In this document: one piece after another, positions 33,301 through 46,343 of the stretch
How the letters are laid out: every line of letters begins with the position of its first letter
How positions within the stretch are numbered: the stretch's first letter is position 1
Assembly: GCA_030077755.1 (NCBI GenBank)
Contig: JAQJZZ010000011.1
Location: forward strand, 2,604,001-2,668,000
Length of the DNA stretch: 64,000 bases
Source: Filosporella fistucella
Taxonomy: Eukaryota; Ascomycota; Leotiomycetes; Helotiales
Direction: 5' to 3'
Program-made: the position numbers and the translations under genes
The notes under the pieces: generated by a model
What the model was told of the DNA's origin: nothing
Database searches by the model: none
Seen by the model: the letters and a program-made list of their open reading frames with translations, nothing else

Positions 33301-36300
33301 GCTCGGACCAGACAAGAGTCTCCAGGCATCTTTCAAGTCTACAGCTGAGGCACTTGGTTTGAAGACATTCTCCGCATCCACTACACCTGTTGTTCCTGGT
33401 TCTGATACCATTTATATAAACCCTCATACACCTGAACGAATCTTGAAGACTATACTGCCATCAAAGATTGACATGATATTGGACTTTTCCGGCGCCGACC
33501 AACCATCCAGCATTGCTGCACTCCAAGCCTCAGATGACTGTATCAATACCAAGATTCAAGATCTCTTTGGCAAGAAGGCTACTTCTGGTATGGCCAGTGT
33601 ACCAGATTGTCTTCATGACGAACTTCTCAAGGCCCACTTCGTTGCCGCCAATTTTGTCGAACGATCCGAGACACCAGATATTCTTAGCTTATCACAGCTG
33701 ACCAGCTCTTCAGGACTGAAGGCGTATCCGAGTGTTTTGGATTTCACCAAGGATAAAGAGATCTCTATCAACGTAGCGCCAGTCCGAACTGACGCTCTTT
33801 TCCGCGCTGACAAAACTTATCTCCTTGTTGGCTGTACTGGTGGTCTTGGTCAAGCCCTTTGCAGGTGGATGGTGCAGAATGGGGCTAAGCACCTTGCACT
33901 CACCACCAGAAACCCCAAGTCTGTCAACCAAATCTGGCTTGATGAGATGGCTACTGCTGGTGGGAACGTGCAAATCTTCGCCTGCGATGTTACTGATGGA
34001 ACTTCTCTCCGCAAGACACATGAAGAAATCTGCAAGAGAATGCCTCCAATTGTTGGTGTTGCCAATGCAGCCATGGTCCTTGCTGATCGTCTCTTCAACG
34101 ACATCACTTTGGAAGACTTTCAGGTCTCGCTCAAGCCAAAGGTTGATGGCACCAATCAACTTGATGAGCTTTTTGGTGAGAATAGTGACCTCGACTTCTT
34201 TATCCTCTTCTCCTCCTTGGCCAATACTGTCGGGAATCGAGGTCAATCTAACTACCTCGCTGCCAACGGTTACATGCAAACTATTGCTGCTCAACGTCGT
34301 GCTCGTGGCTTGACTGCATCGGTCATGCATATTGGTATGGTTATCGGCATTGGAGTTGTGTCACAAGATGCTGCTCTCGAAACCTCGTTGAAGCGTCAAA
34401 AGTGGATGGCAATCTCTGAGCCTGCCTTCCTCGACATGTTTGCTGAATGTATCTTGGTCGGACGTCCAGACTCGGGACATTCTAATGATATAATTACCGG
34501 TCTTCCTCGCAATAGCACCCTCCCTGGCGCTGATAATCCTTGGTATGCTTCTAACCTCCGATTTTCTCACCACGTCTTGAAGGAGGAGAGTGAGGATGCA
34601 TCTTCGTCTGGCGGCGCATCACTTCCTATCAAACAACGTCTTGCTCAAGCCACCACCGTAGAACAAAAGTCGGACATAATACGAGGAGATTTCTTAATGA
34701 AGATGAGCCGTATCTTGCAAGCTGCCGCTGAGAATATTGAAATCGCTCAGCCACTTCTAGCGCTTGGCGTTGATTCATTGATGGCCATGGAAATCAGATC
34801 TTGGTTCTTGAGTCAGATCGAAGTTGACATGCCTGTCTTAAAGGTTCTTGGAGGAGGCAGTATCCAAACCCTCTGCGCTGAGGCTGCTGCACTTGTCAAA
34901 GTCTCTACTACTGAACCAGAGCAAGTCGTCATTGAGATCTCCACGAAAGGCACTTCTCCTCCATCCGAGGCATCTGCTTCATCACGTTCTGAATCGCCAG
35001 ATCTCCTCGCTACCCGTCCCTCGACTCCAGGTCTTTCTGAGGACTTTACTTGGATTTCGCGCACTGGATCTGAGACTGGTGAATACGAAGGCATCGAACT
35101 TCTCCCAGGAATGGAGCGTGTTGGTCGCATGTCATTCTCCCAGGAGAGATTGTGGTTCTTGCAATCCTTCCTGACTAACCCCGCCACGTACAATATTACC
35201 CTAGCATATCGTGTCCGCGGTCCCTTCAGAGTTGAAGACTTCGATCAAGCCTTTTATGAACTCATTGATCGTCACGAAACTCTTCGGACTGCATTTTTCA
35301 CTGACAAGACCAATTATCTCGCATACTTGGGCGCCGTTGAGAAGACCCCATTCGTCATGGAGCGGTTGCCATACACTGGTGAAGCCCAAATCACAGAAGA
35401 GTTCAACCGTACTAACAATCACAACTATGATCTTGAAAATGCTGAAAGTATGAGAGCCACTCTTCTCATCGAGAACCCAGAATCTCATGTACTTATCATG
35501 GGTTTCCACCATATCGCCGTTGACGCTACTTCTTCGGCCCTCCTGGTTCGCGATATTTCTCAGATCTATGCTGGCGAAACACTTCCTCCATTGAAATATC
35601 AATACATCGATTACGCCAACAAGCAACGTGCCACTGTCGAGCAAGCACTCTCTAAAGATGTCGCATACTGGAAGAATGAGTTTCCTGATATTCCACAAAC
35701 CCTACCTCTCTTCGACTTTGGCACTGTCAAAGCCAGAAAGCCGCTGACAGCATATAACATTCGAATCATGGATATGAGACTTGATTCTCAATTTTCCGCC
35801 AACCTGAAAGCTGCTAGTCAAAGGCTTCAAGTTACACCCTTCCATCTCCACCTTGCTACTCTGCAAGTCATGCTCGCTCGACTTCTCAACATCGATGATG
35901 TCTGCATTGGTATTACCGATGCCAACAAGAATGACCCAGATCATATTGATACTCTGGGGTTCTTTGTAAACTTGCTTCCTCTTCGCTTCCGTGTCGAGGG
36001 TGCTCGATCATTCGCCAAGCTTGCACAAGCTGCAAGAGACAAGACTCTGGCTGCTTTGGAGCACTCTCAAATTCCATACAATGTTCTCCTCGACAAGTTG
36101 GAGGTTCCTCGATCCACCACTTCCAATCCATTGTTCCAGGTCCTCATGAACTACAAGATGGGTTCTTTACGAACTGTTCCTATCGGAGAATGTGAGGCTG
36201 AGGTTGTCAAATTCCAAGATGCCAGCAACCCATACGACTTGCAATTCGATGTCGAACAAGCCGTTGACGGTACTACGTTGATCACCGTCACAACTCAAGA

Positions 36301-39300
36301 ATACCTGTATTCAGAAGAAGACTTGAAGACTGTCCTCAACACCTACACTCACCTCCTCAAGGCTCTTTCATCCAAACCCTCCCTACCCATCAAAGACCAA
36401 ACTCTCTTTACTACCAAAGCTTCTCACACTGCTTTACAAATCGGCACGGGTCCACGTCTCAACATCGATCAATCGATCACAATCAACAGGATGTTTGATT
36501 GGGCTGTCAAAGCTCGCAACAACTCAATTGCCGTTGTCGACAATCTTGACGGCCACCTTACCTGGATTGAAATGGCCTCCTGGGTCAGCACTATCTCTGC
36601 TCACCTTTTGAAACTCGGAGTCAAACCACAGTCATTCGTGGGTGTCAATTGCGAGCCCTCTTGCTTGAGTGTGTGCTACTGGCTCGCTGTCCTCCGTGTT
36701 GGTGCCATTTATGTTCCACTGGATGTCTCAAATCCACTTGCTCGCTTGGAACTCATTGTCCAGGATTGCAAACCATCTGTCATTATCTGTGACGATGCCA
36801 CTCTGGCTGCCGCTCAACGTTCTTTCCATGGCCCCCGGTTCTTCAAGCTCTCCGACATAGGACGAACACGCACCAGCTTTGTCGAGGATATGTCAAAGCC
36901 AAACGATACTGCTTGCATGATCTACACTTCCGGTACAACTGGTACTCCAAAGGGTACTATGCTCACCAACTCTAACTTTGTTAATCATATCTATGGTGTC
37001 AACAAACAATGGGACATCAAGCGAGAGGTTGTTCTCCAACCTACCAATCTTGGATTCGATCTTTCTCTTGCTCAGATGATGCAATTCCTTGCTTCTCAAG
37101 GTAGAATGGTCGTCGCATCCCTTCAAACCAGAACCGACCCCGCTGAACTGGTTAAACTCATGGTGGAACACCAAGTCACATACACCATCGTCACTCCTTC
37201 CGTCTACTCTCTAATACTCCGTCAAGCTCCTGAACTCCTACAGCAATTGACCTCGTGGCGATCTGCTTTCTCCTGCGGTGAACCACTGACCAGTGCCATC
37301 GTCCAGGACTTTCAGCGTATCGCACTCCCTAACTTGCGACTCATCAACTCGTGTGGACCTACCGAGATTACAATCATCAATAGCGCCTGGGAGATCCCTC
37401 TCAGTGACCCAACTGCTAGTGAGCAAAACATGATTGTCGGATCGTCTCTCCCAAATTACTCCACCTACATTCTGGATGATAACCTCAACCCAGTTCCTGT
37501 TGGCTTCCCAGGTGAAATGGTATGTGGTGGGGCTTCGATTTCTCAAGGCTACCTTGGCAAGACCGAATTAAATGCACAAAAGTGGGTCACTGATACATTC
37601 GCATCTGATGAGGACATTGCCAAAGGATGGACCAAAATGTACCGCACCGGCGACAGGGCCAAAATGCTTCCAGATGGAAGATTCGTCTTCTTAGGACGTA
37701 TTGCCGGTGATAACCAAGTGAAACTTCGAGGTATCCGTATCGAACTTGATGATATTCGTGCTACCATCGTCAAACAATCCAATGGCGATATCACTGAGGC
37801 TTCAGCTTGTCTCCGTGGCGAAGGAGACAGCGCTTTCATTGTTGCTTTCATCGTTCTTACTGCTGGCAAAGATATCGCGGATCACCGCAAATTCCTCTCG
37901 GGTCTTCCCCTACCATCAGCCATGATCCCTAGCAGACTGGTCATCCTCGAGTCCCTCCCACGAACCCCTAATGGCAAAATCGATGCAAGAGCTTTGGCTG
38001 CCATTGAGCTCCCTGCATACGAGGAGGAGCACGATGATTCGCCAATCAATCTCAGCATGACCGAAGCATCTCTCAAGGAGATTTGGGCGCGCTGCTTACC
38101 TGCCGGCACATCTGTTGTCAATGTACGAAGGACATCGGATTTCTTCAATCTCGGTGGAAACTCTATGCTTCTCGTCAATGTCCAAGCCATGATCAGGGAC
38201 TCTTTCAATGCTAATGTAGCATTGTACACACTATTCCAGGCCAGCACTCTCGAAAGTATGGCTGCTCAGATCGATGCTATATCTACAGTCGAAACTGGCA
38301 CCACCGCTATCGACTGGGAGAAGGAAACAGAGCTTGAGGATCATCTTTTCGAGGCTTCTGCTCATGCTCTTGGCCTTAGACCTGTCTCTCGCTCTTATGT
38401 CGAGGTCATCTTGACTGGAGCAACAGGATTCCTTGGCGCTCAGATACTCCGCGAACTCGTCGCAGATGAACGCGTTGGAAAGGTTCACTGTGTTGCTATT
38501 CGTTTGTCAGACGGCCAATCCTCTCGTACACTTCCGGTCGAGTCACCCAAGATCGTTAAATACTACGGTGATCTCGCAACTGAACGACTTGGTTTAACTG
38601 AACAACAATTTATCGAACTGTCTAAGAAAGCCGATCGTATTGTTCACAATGGTTGCGATGTATCCTTCCTCAAGAGCTATAAATCACTTCGAGGGTCCAA
38701 CTTGGGCTCTACCAAAGAGCTTGTGCGCCTGGCAATGGTTCGCAAGACACCATTCCATTTCATCTCCACAGCAGGGGTCGCATCTTTCATCCCGGAACAA
38801 GACTTGGGCGAGCGCTTCATTCCAAACATGGCTCCACCAACAGATGGCTCGATGGGCTATGCTGCCTCTAAGTGGGCAGGCGAGAAATACCTCCAATCTT
38901 GCTCAGAACAATGCGGATTACCAGTCTGGGTGCACCGTCCTTCCAACATTCTCGGAGAGGGGGCCGCCAGCGTGAACATGACTGCCAATATTCTTGAGTA
39001 CTCTATGCGCATCGGCGCAGTTCCACACACACCTGGCATCGATGGTCACATGCAATTCGTCGAGGTTGAAGAAGTCGGATATATGGTTGTCAATTCTCTG
39101 TTCGCACGCAGCCAAGGAGCGGTAGTCAAGAACCATTGTGGTGATGACAGAATCCGCATCAGAGAACTAGGCACCTATCTCGAGCAGAAGTATGGTCGCA
39201 AGCTTGCTACACTCGCACTCGATGACTGGGTTGAGGAAGTACAGAAGGCTGGTCTGTCTGTTGGTCTTGGATCGCTGATCCGTGAAGTTTTGAGGAACTC

Positions 39301-39346
39301 GGGTGGAACTGCTAGTCTGAAGACACTGAGTAGGAGGAGATTTTAG
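27356..39346 (+). CDS. Hybrid highly reducing polyketide synthase-nonribosomal peptide synthetase (KS-AT-DH-cMT-ER0-KR-ACP-C-A-T-R)
   Basis: Two exons, 27356-28356 and 28408-39346 (one 51-bp intron), giving 3979 residues. It makes a polyketide, condenses it with one amino acid and releases it reductively or by cyclisation. Visible active sites: KS Cys194 ('NTACSSSLV') and 'EAHGTGTPAGDPIEA'; AT Ser665 ('GHSSGE'); DH His994 ('GHKVQGQIVYP'); cMT SAM loop near 1445 ('EVGAGNGSVT'); KR nucleotide loop near 2142 ('GCTGGLGQ') and 'NYLAANGYM'; ACP Ser2457 ('GVDSLMAME'); C His2701-His2702 ('HHIAVDA'); A near 3174 ('YTSGTTGTPKGT') and 'YRTGD'; T Ser3586 ('LGGNSML'); R near 3670 ('TGATGFLG') with Tyr3818 and Lys3822 ('YAASK'). 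The ER region (about 1830-2130) lacks the GGVG nucleotide loop, so reduction would need a trans-acting ER. The C motif ends DA, not DG. The architecture matches cytochalasan- and ACE1-type synthases; the product is unknown. Confidence 0.95.
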
Positions 39347-42186
39347 AGCTCGGATTTCTTTTGTCATGATTGATGCATAATGGTTGGAGTTCTAGCGAGC
39401 GTAGGGTAAAATAATGCTTTCCTTTCCTTATTCTCCTTTGTCATTGTCTTTTATATATTTGGATTATGATTGTTATGGGCACCATGAGCAATGCTTTGGT
39501 GTGACCTCAATGGAGTCGGGACCGGAGAGGGTGCATCATCGAGGAGCCATGGTGCCTGGAGTTGAGCATATAGATCGTTTGTCTTAGATATGGTATATAA
39601 TTCTTGGATTTATTTGCTTCGACAAAAATATAAAATTGTCCAAAAATCTTCACTTGCCTCTATTTCGTGCTTCCCGTTTTCATTGACTTTTGAGTATCTG
39701 TCACTGTTCCATTTTGTGCTTCTTCATTTCTAGGGACATTTGGTCTGGATTGAAGTGAATTCATACCCATCATATATTATTTGCTTGATCTACTTGTCAT
39801 TACCTGTTGGAACTTTCTCGATCATCATGAGTAGTCATTGGCCCTCCTCAAGTTGGGCAATTTGTTCTCCATCCCTCCCTCCTGAAATTCACCTCTAACC
39901 AGACCGTCTTTTTCTTCACTAGATGTTAAAGTGAACGATGGTGGGAGAAGCTAGTAACAAAAACCACTGCGAGGGAAATGTATCTTACTAGTTAGCTTTG
40001 AAGTCACACACAAAACTAATGATGAACTAGAGCTTTGAGATTATAATTTGTTCGACTTCAGCACTGTCGGCAAATTCCAGTTTTCCCATGTCAGCCGGCA
40101 CGAATTACATCTCAGCACCTGTTTACCATACGCCTCTCAGCATTTTCAAGTCAACACTAAATTTTCCCATCCGTCGCGATAACTATCTGCAATGCAAGTG
40201 ATACGCGCTATCCAATACACAACATCTGCCCCCGACTCTACTCCGGATCCTAGATGTTTTTAGGAAGCGGCTGAGTCAGATCTTGTGTTACGTTGGGCTG
40301 CTTATGTGTAGATGTAGCGGATGTTGTGGAACCTTGCAGAACACTGGGAATTAGAATTGGTGGAAGCGCGTTTGTTTGTATCTGCTCAGGGGTTTTCAAT
40401 TCGAGAGCAAGGAAGAGTGATATGGATGTGCGCTTCCGCGATTATTATTCAAGGTAGGAGCTCTGAGCTGGCAGATAGCGAGGCGGAGCTGACAATTCGT
40501 GCAAATTGTCGAATACCAGTAATCAAAACAGCAATGACTAGTGAACATAACTTCGGATGGAATGAAAGCTGAACATTACTATGTTTTGAAGGATCCAACT
40601 AGATTGAGACCCAAGAAAATGCTACAGAGATTTTAATGGCTGCTATAGGATTGATTCTCAAATTTTTAGCTTCCAATTTAAATACTGTACGTTTCGTTCC
40701 TTCAAGTCTCAAGATACAATTGATGTGAAATGAAAATACAAGAGTAGTGGGCTCATTCAAGTCTAGTGGGTTAACGACCAACGTCTCTACGGACCCCAGA
40801 AGTTTTCCACAATGTTCGTTAGAGATCTCTGTATTTTCAGACCGTCAAGTGATTCCTAGGCCGCTACAGACCAAATGGCTCACGAGTTGTTCTCCATACC
40901 CCTTCTCCTTTACTCACAACTCCAGGTCACATATTTTCATCCTCTTTCATTTAACATGTCTTAACCGCAGCGCGCGTGTATGCATGTAATCAATAGTTCA
41001 ATATTCTGTGAGGAATCCCTACGGTGAATAGCGCCAGAGGCTCTTACAAAGAGCATTGGCTGATTTGAACACTCCTCTTCGACTAGAGGCAAACAAAAAC
41101 AGGGGAGCTGCGTGTACTACTACAAGCCATATTCATTTCTATTCATGTCAGCGATAGCAGAACCAGTCAGAATTCCACAGCGCTAGATTGCAGTACCTTA
41201 CCTACATTACGAGCCAAGAGTTAAGCGAGCAGTCCAGCAGGAGGCTGGGGGCTAAATGCAGTCAGCTTCAGCCTTCAGCCTCTTTTCGTAAAATATGGTC
41301 ATTAGCATGGAAGAGCCGCTACCCAATGTATTTCACCATGAGTAGGTATCACGGGGGTGTAGGCGCTTAGCATCATGGTCATGGAAGGGGAACGGGGTGC
41401 AGGAAAACAAGATAAGTGACCGTCACGTGATGAGATTCAACTCAGTCACTAGATATCTTCATGTTCAGAGAGCTCGTGGGTTATGGCAGTAATTATGGAA
41501 GGAGCAGATTCCTTATTCACTATGATGCAGGAGCACTGTGCCTAAAATCAAGCTTTTGCAGGTCGCTAGCCCCTGATCTTGTAGCCTGAAGTTGAGAGCA
41601 GCGACGCTGTCCAGGCCATGCATTCTGTAACTCTCGGTTTTCACAGCTGAATTTTCCAAATTCTTACCTTTTATTTCGGTCAAAACGACGTTTCAATTTA
41701 CTCAATAGTTCATCTGATATTTTACATCACTCACCAAATGATACTATACATAGAATTCCCCTTGATTGTGGGGACTTCGGTGTGTTTCGGTGGTTGAAGG
41801 CAGATTCGGCTAGAACTTAGGGTACGCCGATCGCTGAGCGCAGCAACCTCATTTTCGGTTTCGGGGCTGAGGATATCAACTCCAAAATATTCTTTGCCAA
41901 GTTGAGTGACGAGAGAAATCAAGACACTATCGGCAGCTTCATGGAGTATGAAGAGCCTCAAGATGCGGTGCGTTTTGCGAGAAGATGCATACTTAAACAG
42001 AGAGTTCTGGCTGCAGATCAAATCATCTCATTCACTCCAGCAACATTTTCAAGCTTCAGGGTCATCTATTCACCGAAACAATCTCCCTGAATTGCTTCGA
42101 CATCTTCCTCTTGTTAGCTCTCTACATCCTCTTTATCCTTCACCTACTTATCGCCATAATTCTCCTTAATTTTACGTCCATCCAAA
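39347..42186. other. Intergenic, 2.8 kb, no gene recognised
   Basis: AT-rich with short unconnected frames only. One reverse copy of the leader motif (AGTCGGGA) lies at 39514-39521, and a CACGTG at 41424-41429. No tailoring enzyme such as an enoyl reductase or P450 could be assembled from any frame here. Confidence 0.55.
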
Positions 42187-43527
42187 ATGGTCAAATCAAC
42201 CTTCTTCGCGACCATTCTGCCCGCATTGCTTGCAAGCACTATTCTCGCATCTCCAACACGAAAAGAACATCCCCCGCAGAAAGATGAATGCGCAGTGCAA
42301 AAGAAGATTCTTCTTCCCATGACTGAATCTACTCATGGAGCGGCATTCAATATTACTGTTGGAAATCCTCCTCAGACAGTCACCATGCTGAGTGATTGGA
42401 CGTGGCAAGATACTTGGGTTGACAGCGCTCATTGTAATGGGACATACAGTGTCGAGAAGTGTATCCCAAAAGGACAAAATTATTTCGATGACATGAAGTC
42501 ATCTACCTTCAAGAACAGCACACAATTCGCTCAACAGAGCTGGATGGGCACCGATTACACACCAGGAATGGCAATGATCACTTCATTTGGTACCGATACG
42601 GTGTGCTTCAATTCCGATGCAAACGGGCAAAAGCTTTGTGCAAACGATATTCCTATTTCGATCGCCAACTTCACCAACCCTCTCCCAGTTGTCTTCGATA
42701 TTGGTGGTGTTTTTGGCTTTGCACCAGTCCTTCCTGGTTACAACGCAACTTTCTACCCAGCACCATACGCCTTCTGGAAAGCTGGTGCCATGGGACCTAA
42801 GATGGGCTGGCACATGTGCGGAGATTTGAAGAGCAAAGATTCATGCTACGGTCAAGACTATCTCACCATCATGGGCGGCACCGATACGACTGTTCACGAC
42901 CCAGAGAAAATGGTCTACCATAATCTCGTCGTCTCCGATTGCGTCAACTCCGGCGAACATCTTTCTCTCTCTCCCAGCCGCACAAATTACTGGTCTTCCT
43001 CTTGGACCAAGTTCTCCATCGGCTCAAAATCATACTCCTTGAAAGCCGAAGTCTCACCAAACTATAACGCTACTTCCAAGTCTCCAAAATGCGATCCCAT
43101 CGACCCAATCGCCATCTGGGACCAAGACAAATTCGGTCACGGTGCTCCAATGCCTCTCGCAGCATTCAAAGACCTGGTTGCCAAAACCGGCGCAAAACTC
43201 ATGAACCAAACAAACTTACCGGGCACATCCCCGATCAACACTGGCTCCAACACGCTATACTCAGTTGACTGTTCTAAAATCAAGACATTCCCTGATTTGA
43301 ACTATGAGATTAGTCATAAGCAGACTTTGAACGTGGATTATTCGCAGTATATTGATGTTACTTATATGCCTGGCACATGCTTGTTGAATGCTAGAGTTTG
43401 GGATAGACCTGTGGATGGAGCGCAGACTTTCTTTGGGTTGAATGTGCTTTCGAGATCGTATCTGGAGTTTGATTATGAGAAGAATGTTGTTGGGTTGGCA
43501 CCACTAAATAAAGATTTGTGGAAGTGA
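42187..43527 (+). CDS. Secreted aspartic-protease-like protein with altered active-site motifs
   Basis: Single exon, 446 residues. The N terminus is a clear signal peptide (cleavage near residue 21, 'STILASPTRK'), so it is probably secreted; several N-x-S/T sites suggest glycosylation. The pepsin (A1) fold is recognisable from 'GAAFNITVGNPPQTVTM' before the first active site and 'FFGLNVLSRSYLEFDYE' at the C terminus. The first catalytic motif, normally D-T-G, reads D70-W-T ('LSDWTWQDTWV'); the second, normally D-(T/S)-G, reads D312-Q-D ('AIWDQDKFGHG'). Both Asp positions appear kept, but the Thr/Ser-Gly that positions them is changed in each lobe, so I infer weak or no peptidase activity and perhaps a binding role. 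It is isolated by 2.8 kb gaps on both sides, and a link to the PKS-NRPS is not shown. Confidence 0.85.
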   Translation: MVKSTFFATILPALLASTILASPTRKEHPPQKDECAVQKKILLPMTESTHGAAFNITVGNPPQTVTMLSDWTWQDTWVDSAHCNGTYSVEKCIPKGQNYFDDMKSSTFKNSTQFAQQSWMGTDYTPGMAMITSFGTDTVCFNSDANGQKLCANDIPISIANFTNPLPVVFDIGGVFGFAPVLPGYNATFYPAPYAFWKAGAMGPKMGWHMCGDLKSKDSCYGQDYLTIMGGTDTTVHDPEKMVYHNLVVSDCVNSGEHLSLSPSRTNYWSSSWTKFSIGSKSYSLKAEVSPNYNATSKSPKCDPIDPIAIWDQDKFGHGAPMPLAAFKDLVAKTGAKLMNQTNLPGTSPINTGSNTLYSVDCSKIKTFPDLNYEISHKQTLNVDYSQYIDVTYMPGTCLLNARVWDRPVDGAQTFFGLNVLSRSYLEFDYEKNVVGLAPLNKDLWK

Positions 43528-46343
43528 GGATGGGGGCGATGACGGTGCGGGGTAGTTTGGAAATCTTTATTTTTCTAATGTTTGGAAGATTGGCGTAGCA
43601 TTAATTTGATGGAGTCGGAGGTAGACGGCCGTATTGGGAGGAATGCTCTACTTGATTTTTTGGAGGTTAAGATGAGCATTGTACTAGAGGATAAAATCAT
43701 TTCGTTACACTGGAACATTGACTCTTGGTTTCCTACAAGGCTTTTTCAATGTTGTTTCCAGTCATTTCACCAATGCCTCCACCTTTATGAATTTTTACCA
43801 CAATCAAAAATCATAATATCATTTCATTCACTTCCTTATCCTAAGCGTTCCCAGTCCTCTTCTCTTACCCTGTTAAGATCCAACCTCGCCGCTCATCAAC
43901 ATACCATGCATGCAACCTTGCGTCCCACGTACCCCACAACCCACGCCGCGCCCTCGAGCTCGTCTCCCCCGATTCACAAAGCTTAAATAAACCATACTTC
44001 GCCTAAATTCTGGACAAGCAGTGTATAACGAAATTATAAGACTGTTTCAATATTAAGATGCTACTGCGTTTTCTGAATCTTTTAAATACCCTTTGTATAC
44101 TCAACTCAGTACGACATGGCGAATAGCAAGTTTTGGCTGGTACTTTGTTCTGCTAATTCTTGCTTAGTAAGTGAGGAAGCAAAACTTACATCTTTCATAA
44201 CCCGTTGAGGGGCCAATCAAAATAAAAATGTCTCGTAGTTTAGGACTAATTTATATGCCTTGAGTTGAAACAACACACTCGGAGGTAGAGCGAAATATTT
44301 CGAACCCGTAAAGGCGTAGTCCGAAACCCCAATTGAACCTGTTTATATTTGTATAATTTTCACAAATAAATTTGTGAGTAAGTAGAATTATTTTTAATTA
44401 ATTCAACCCTTATCATATGCTGTTGTGTCGTACATATCACATCTCGATATAGTCTTGGAATCCTTCTCATATTATTTTCCCGTCGAATCGACCTTCTCAT
44501 ATTCACAGTGCATTTTCAAAATATTTCTCATAACCAAGAAACGGCTTCATCTCTCAGCTCGTTCTGCAAGGCATTTTCACCCTTCTGAAACTCAGCCCAA
44601 ATTCTAAATTTCACACCGAAAGATCACCACCGTAGATCACCCTCCACACCGAAGTTTAATTCAGCACCTTAAATAAACGTCCCGAAACTCCCTGTATCTC
44701 CCGTCTACCAATCCCATAGCATTCCATTCCATATCCTTCCTCCTCTCGTACAAAGTGCATTTGGTCGGAGACTAATATTAGTCGAGTCTAATCTAGTCCC
44801 ATATCCAGCTCGTGCGGTAAGGCAGATTGACCCCGCATATTCCTTTCCCATTTAATTCTCGGCACTTTAAACCGTCGCACCATCACGGATTACCTGTTGA
44901 GGTAAAACGGTGTGAATTGAAATCTACGATTTGGGATGAGATATAGTGTTAGGTGGTTTGGAGAGGGTGTCTATTCTTGGATTTGAGAAGATGGGAATGT
45001 GGTTTGAGGATGTGGGTATAAATTAGGGATACAGAGAAGATGGGCTTTAACGTCTGGGCGAGGGAGATCTGGATGGATGGAGAATAATCGTTAGTTATCA
45101 AGAGGAATACGTGTGAGTTGTGTCTAAATTGATTGCTCGAGTGCTGGAATGCCCGCGCGGCCAATTTGGATGTGACTATGCGAAGAGAAGTACTGGGATT
45201 GAAGAATGCAAATGTTAAAAATATGCATTCAAGTTGAGAATCCACCTCTGAAATGAAAAATAAATAGTAGATGACGGATCATAGCACCTTACCGCAATCC
45301 AAGAATTACTCGCGGTGAAGCACAAATAAAACGACCATATAGTCATCAACCGCTAAATATTCATCGAATATCACCATATCTCAGGGTAGGTCACAGCAAA
45401 CTTCTAGCGCTCCACACCCTGAAACCCCCACCACAACAGGCTCTGTTAGCTCCACTAATTTTCTACAATCTCCCAACTATCCACCTACCTTCCCCAATTC
45501 CTCCACCCAGTTCTTCTCAAACATGTCTTGCTTCCCAATCCCATCACTCTTCTCCCGTATCAGCAACTCTTATCCCGAAATAGCATTGCTTGTGCTTGTT
45601 TCTCCCACTACCTAAAGATTCCTTCTGCGCCTCAATAGCCGACACGCATCCCGCCAGCACTGTGCTGCAGGTGCAGGATCGACGCTAATGTCGGTTGGTT
45701 CGGTTGAAGTAGCCTGGGACTGCGTAACCGGGTTCAAGCTTCGGCTCTGAGTTAGGGAAGGAAGAAGCTTGGGAGGCTCGGGAGGGTGATCCTTTGCTAG
45801 ACTTGATACGGGAGGTGGGATACTGGATTGGGATTTGGATTTGGATTTGAGGATGGAGGATGGATTTTTGGGTGGTAGGGCTGAAACAAGAATCAATAAT
45901 GGGATGGAGGTGGTGGCTGGTAGCTGGTTTGATTTGATGGAGGTGGGAAAGCTGGGAGATAGACAGGGATTAGACGGTGATGAAAGGCAGTGAAGGAGAG
46001 TTGCCTTTCGTGGGGTTATAGGATGGAGGGGGGAGAAAGGAGGAAAGGAGGAAAGGACTATTGTAAGGTAGGGAGAAATAGGAATATTGATGGACAGAAC
46101 AGAAGAAGAGGAAGTAATAAAATAACGGATTGATATTGCTATTGAGATATAAGTGATTCATAATGTCGCGATAAGTGCGACAGGATATATGTGTCCCTCC
46201 AAGTCCGACCCAAGACCCAATAACGAATTTCATACTCCCGTACACCATTATCCAATACCAATTTCTTTAAACGAGTGATTTCCTCCCAGAAAACCATCTT
46301 AGTACCGAAGGATATAAACATTAAGCCCTCCACAACCGCGCAA
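43528..46343. other. Intergenic, 2.8 kb, low-complexity segments
   Basis: No recognised gene. Purine- and pyrimidine-biased tracts include three GATTTG units near 45832-45850 and AGGAAAGG runs near 46040-46056. A minus-strand frame at 45612-45896 is Pro/Ser-rich and ends with a basic tail; it could be a small gene, but nothing supports it. Confidence 0.5.

Noticed and set aside
39514..39521. Reverse copy of the TCCCGACT motif after the PKS-NRPS
   Set aside because: A single 8-mer match in 3' sequence is compatible with chance.
40321..42169. Search for an enoyl reductase or P450 downstream of the synthase
   Set aside because: None of the short frames contains a nucleotide loop or a heme-binding Cys motif, and they could not be joined by plausible introns.
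45612..45896. Minus-strand Pro/Ser-rich frame
   Set aside because: Low-complexity composition explains the open frame; no start context or homology can be claimed.
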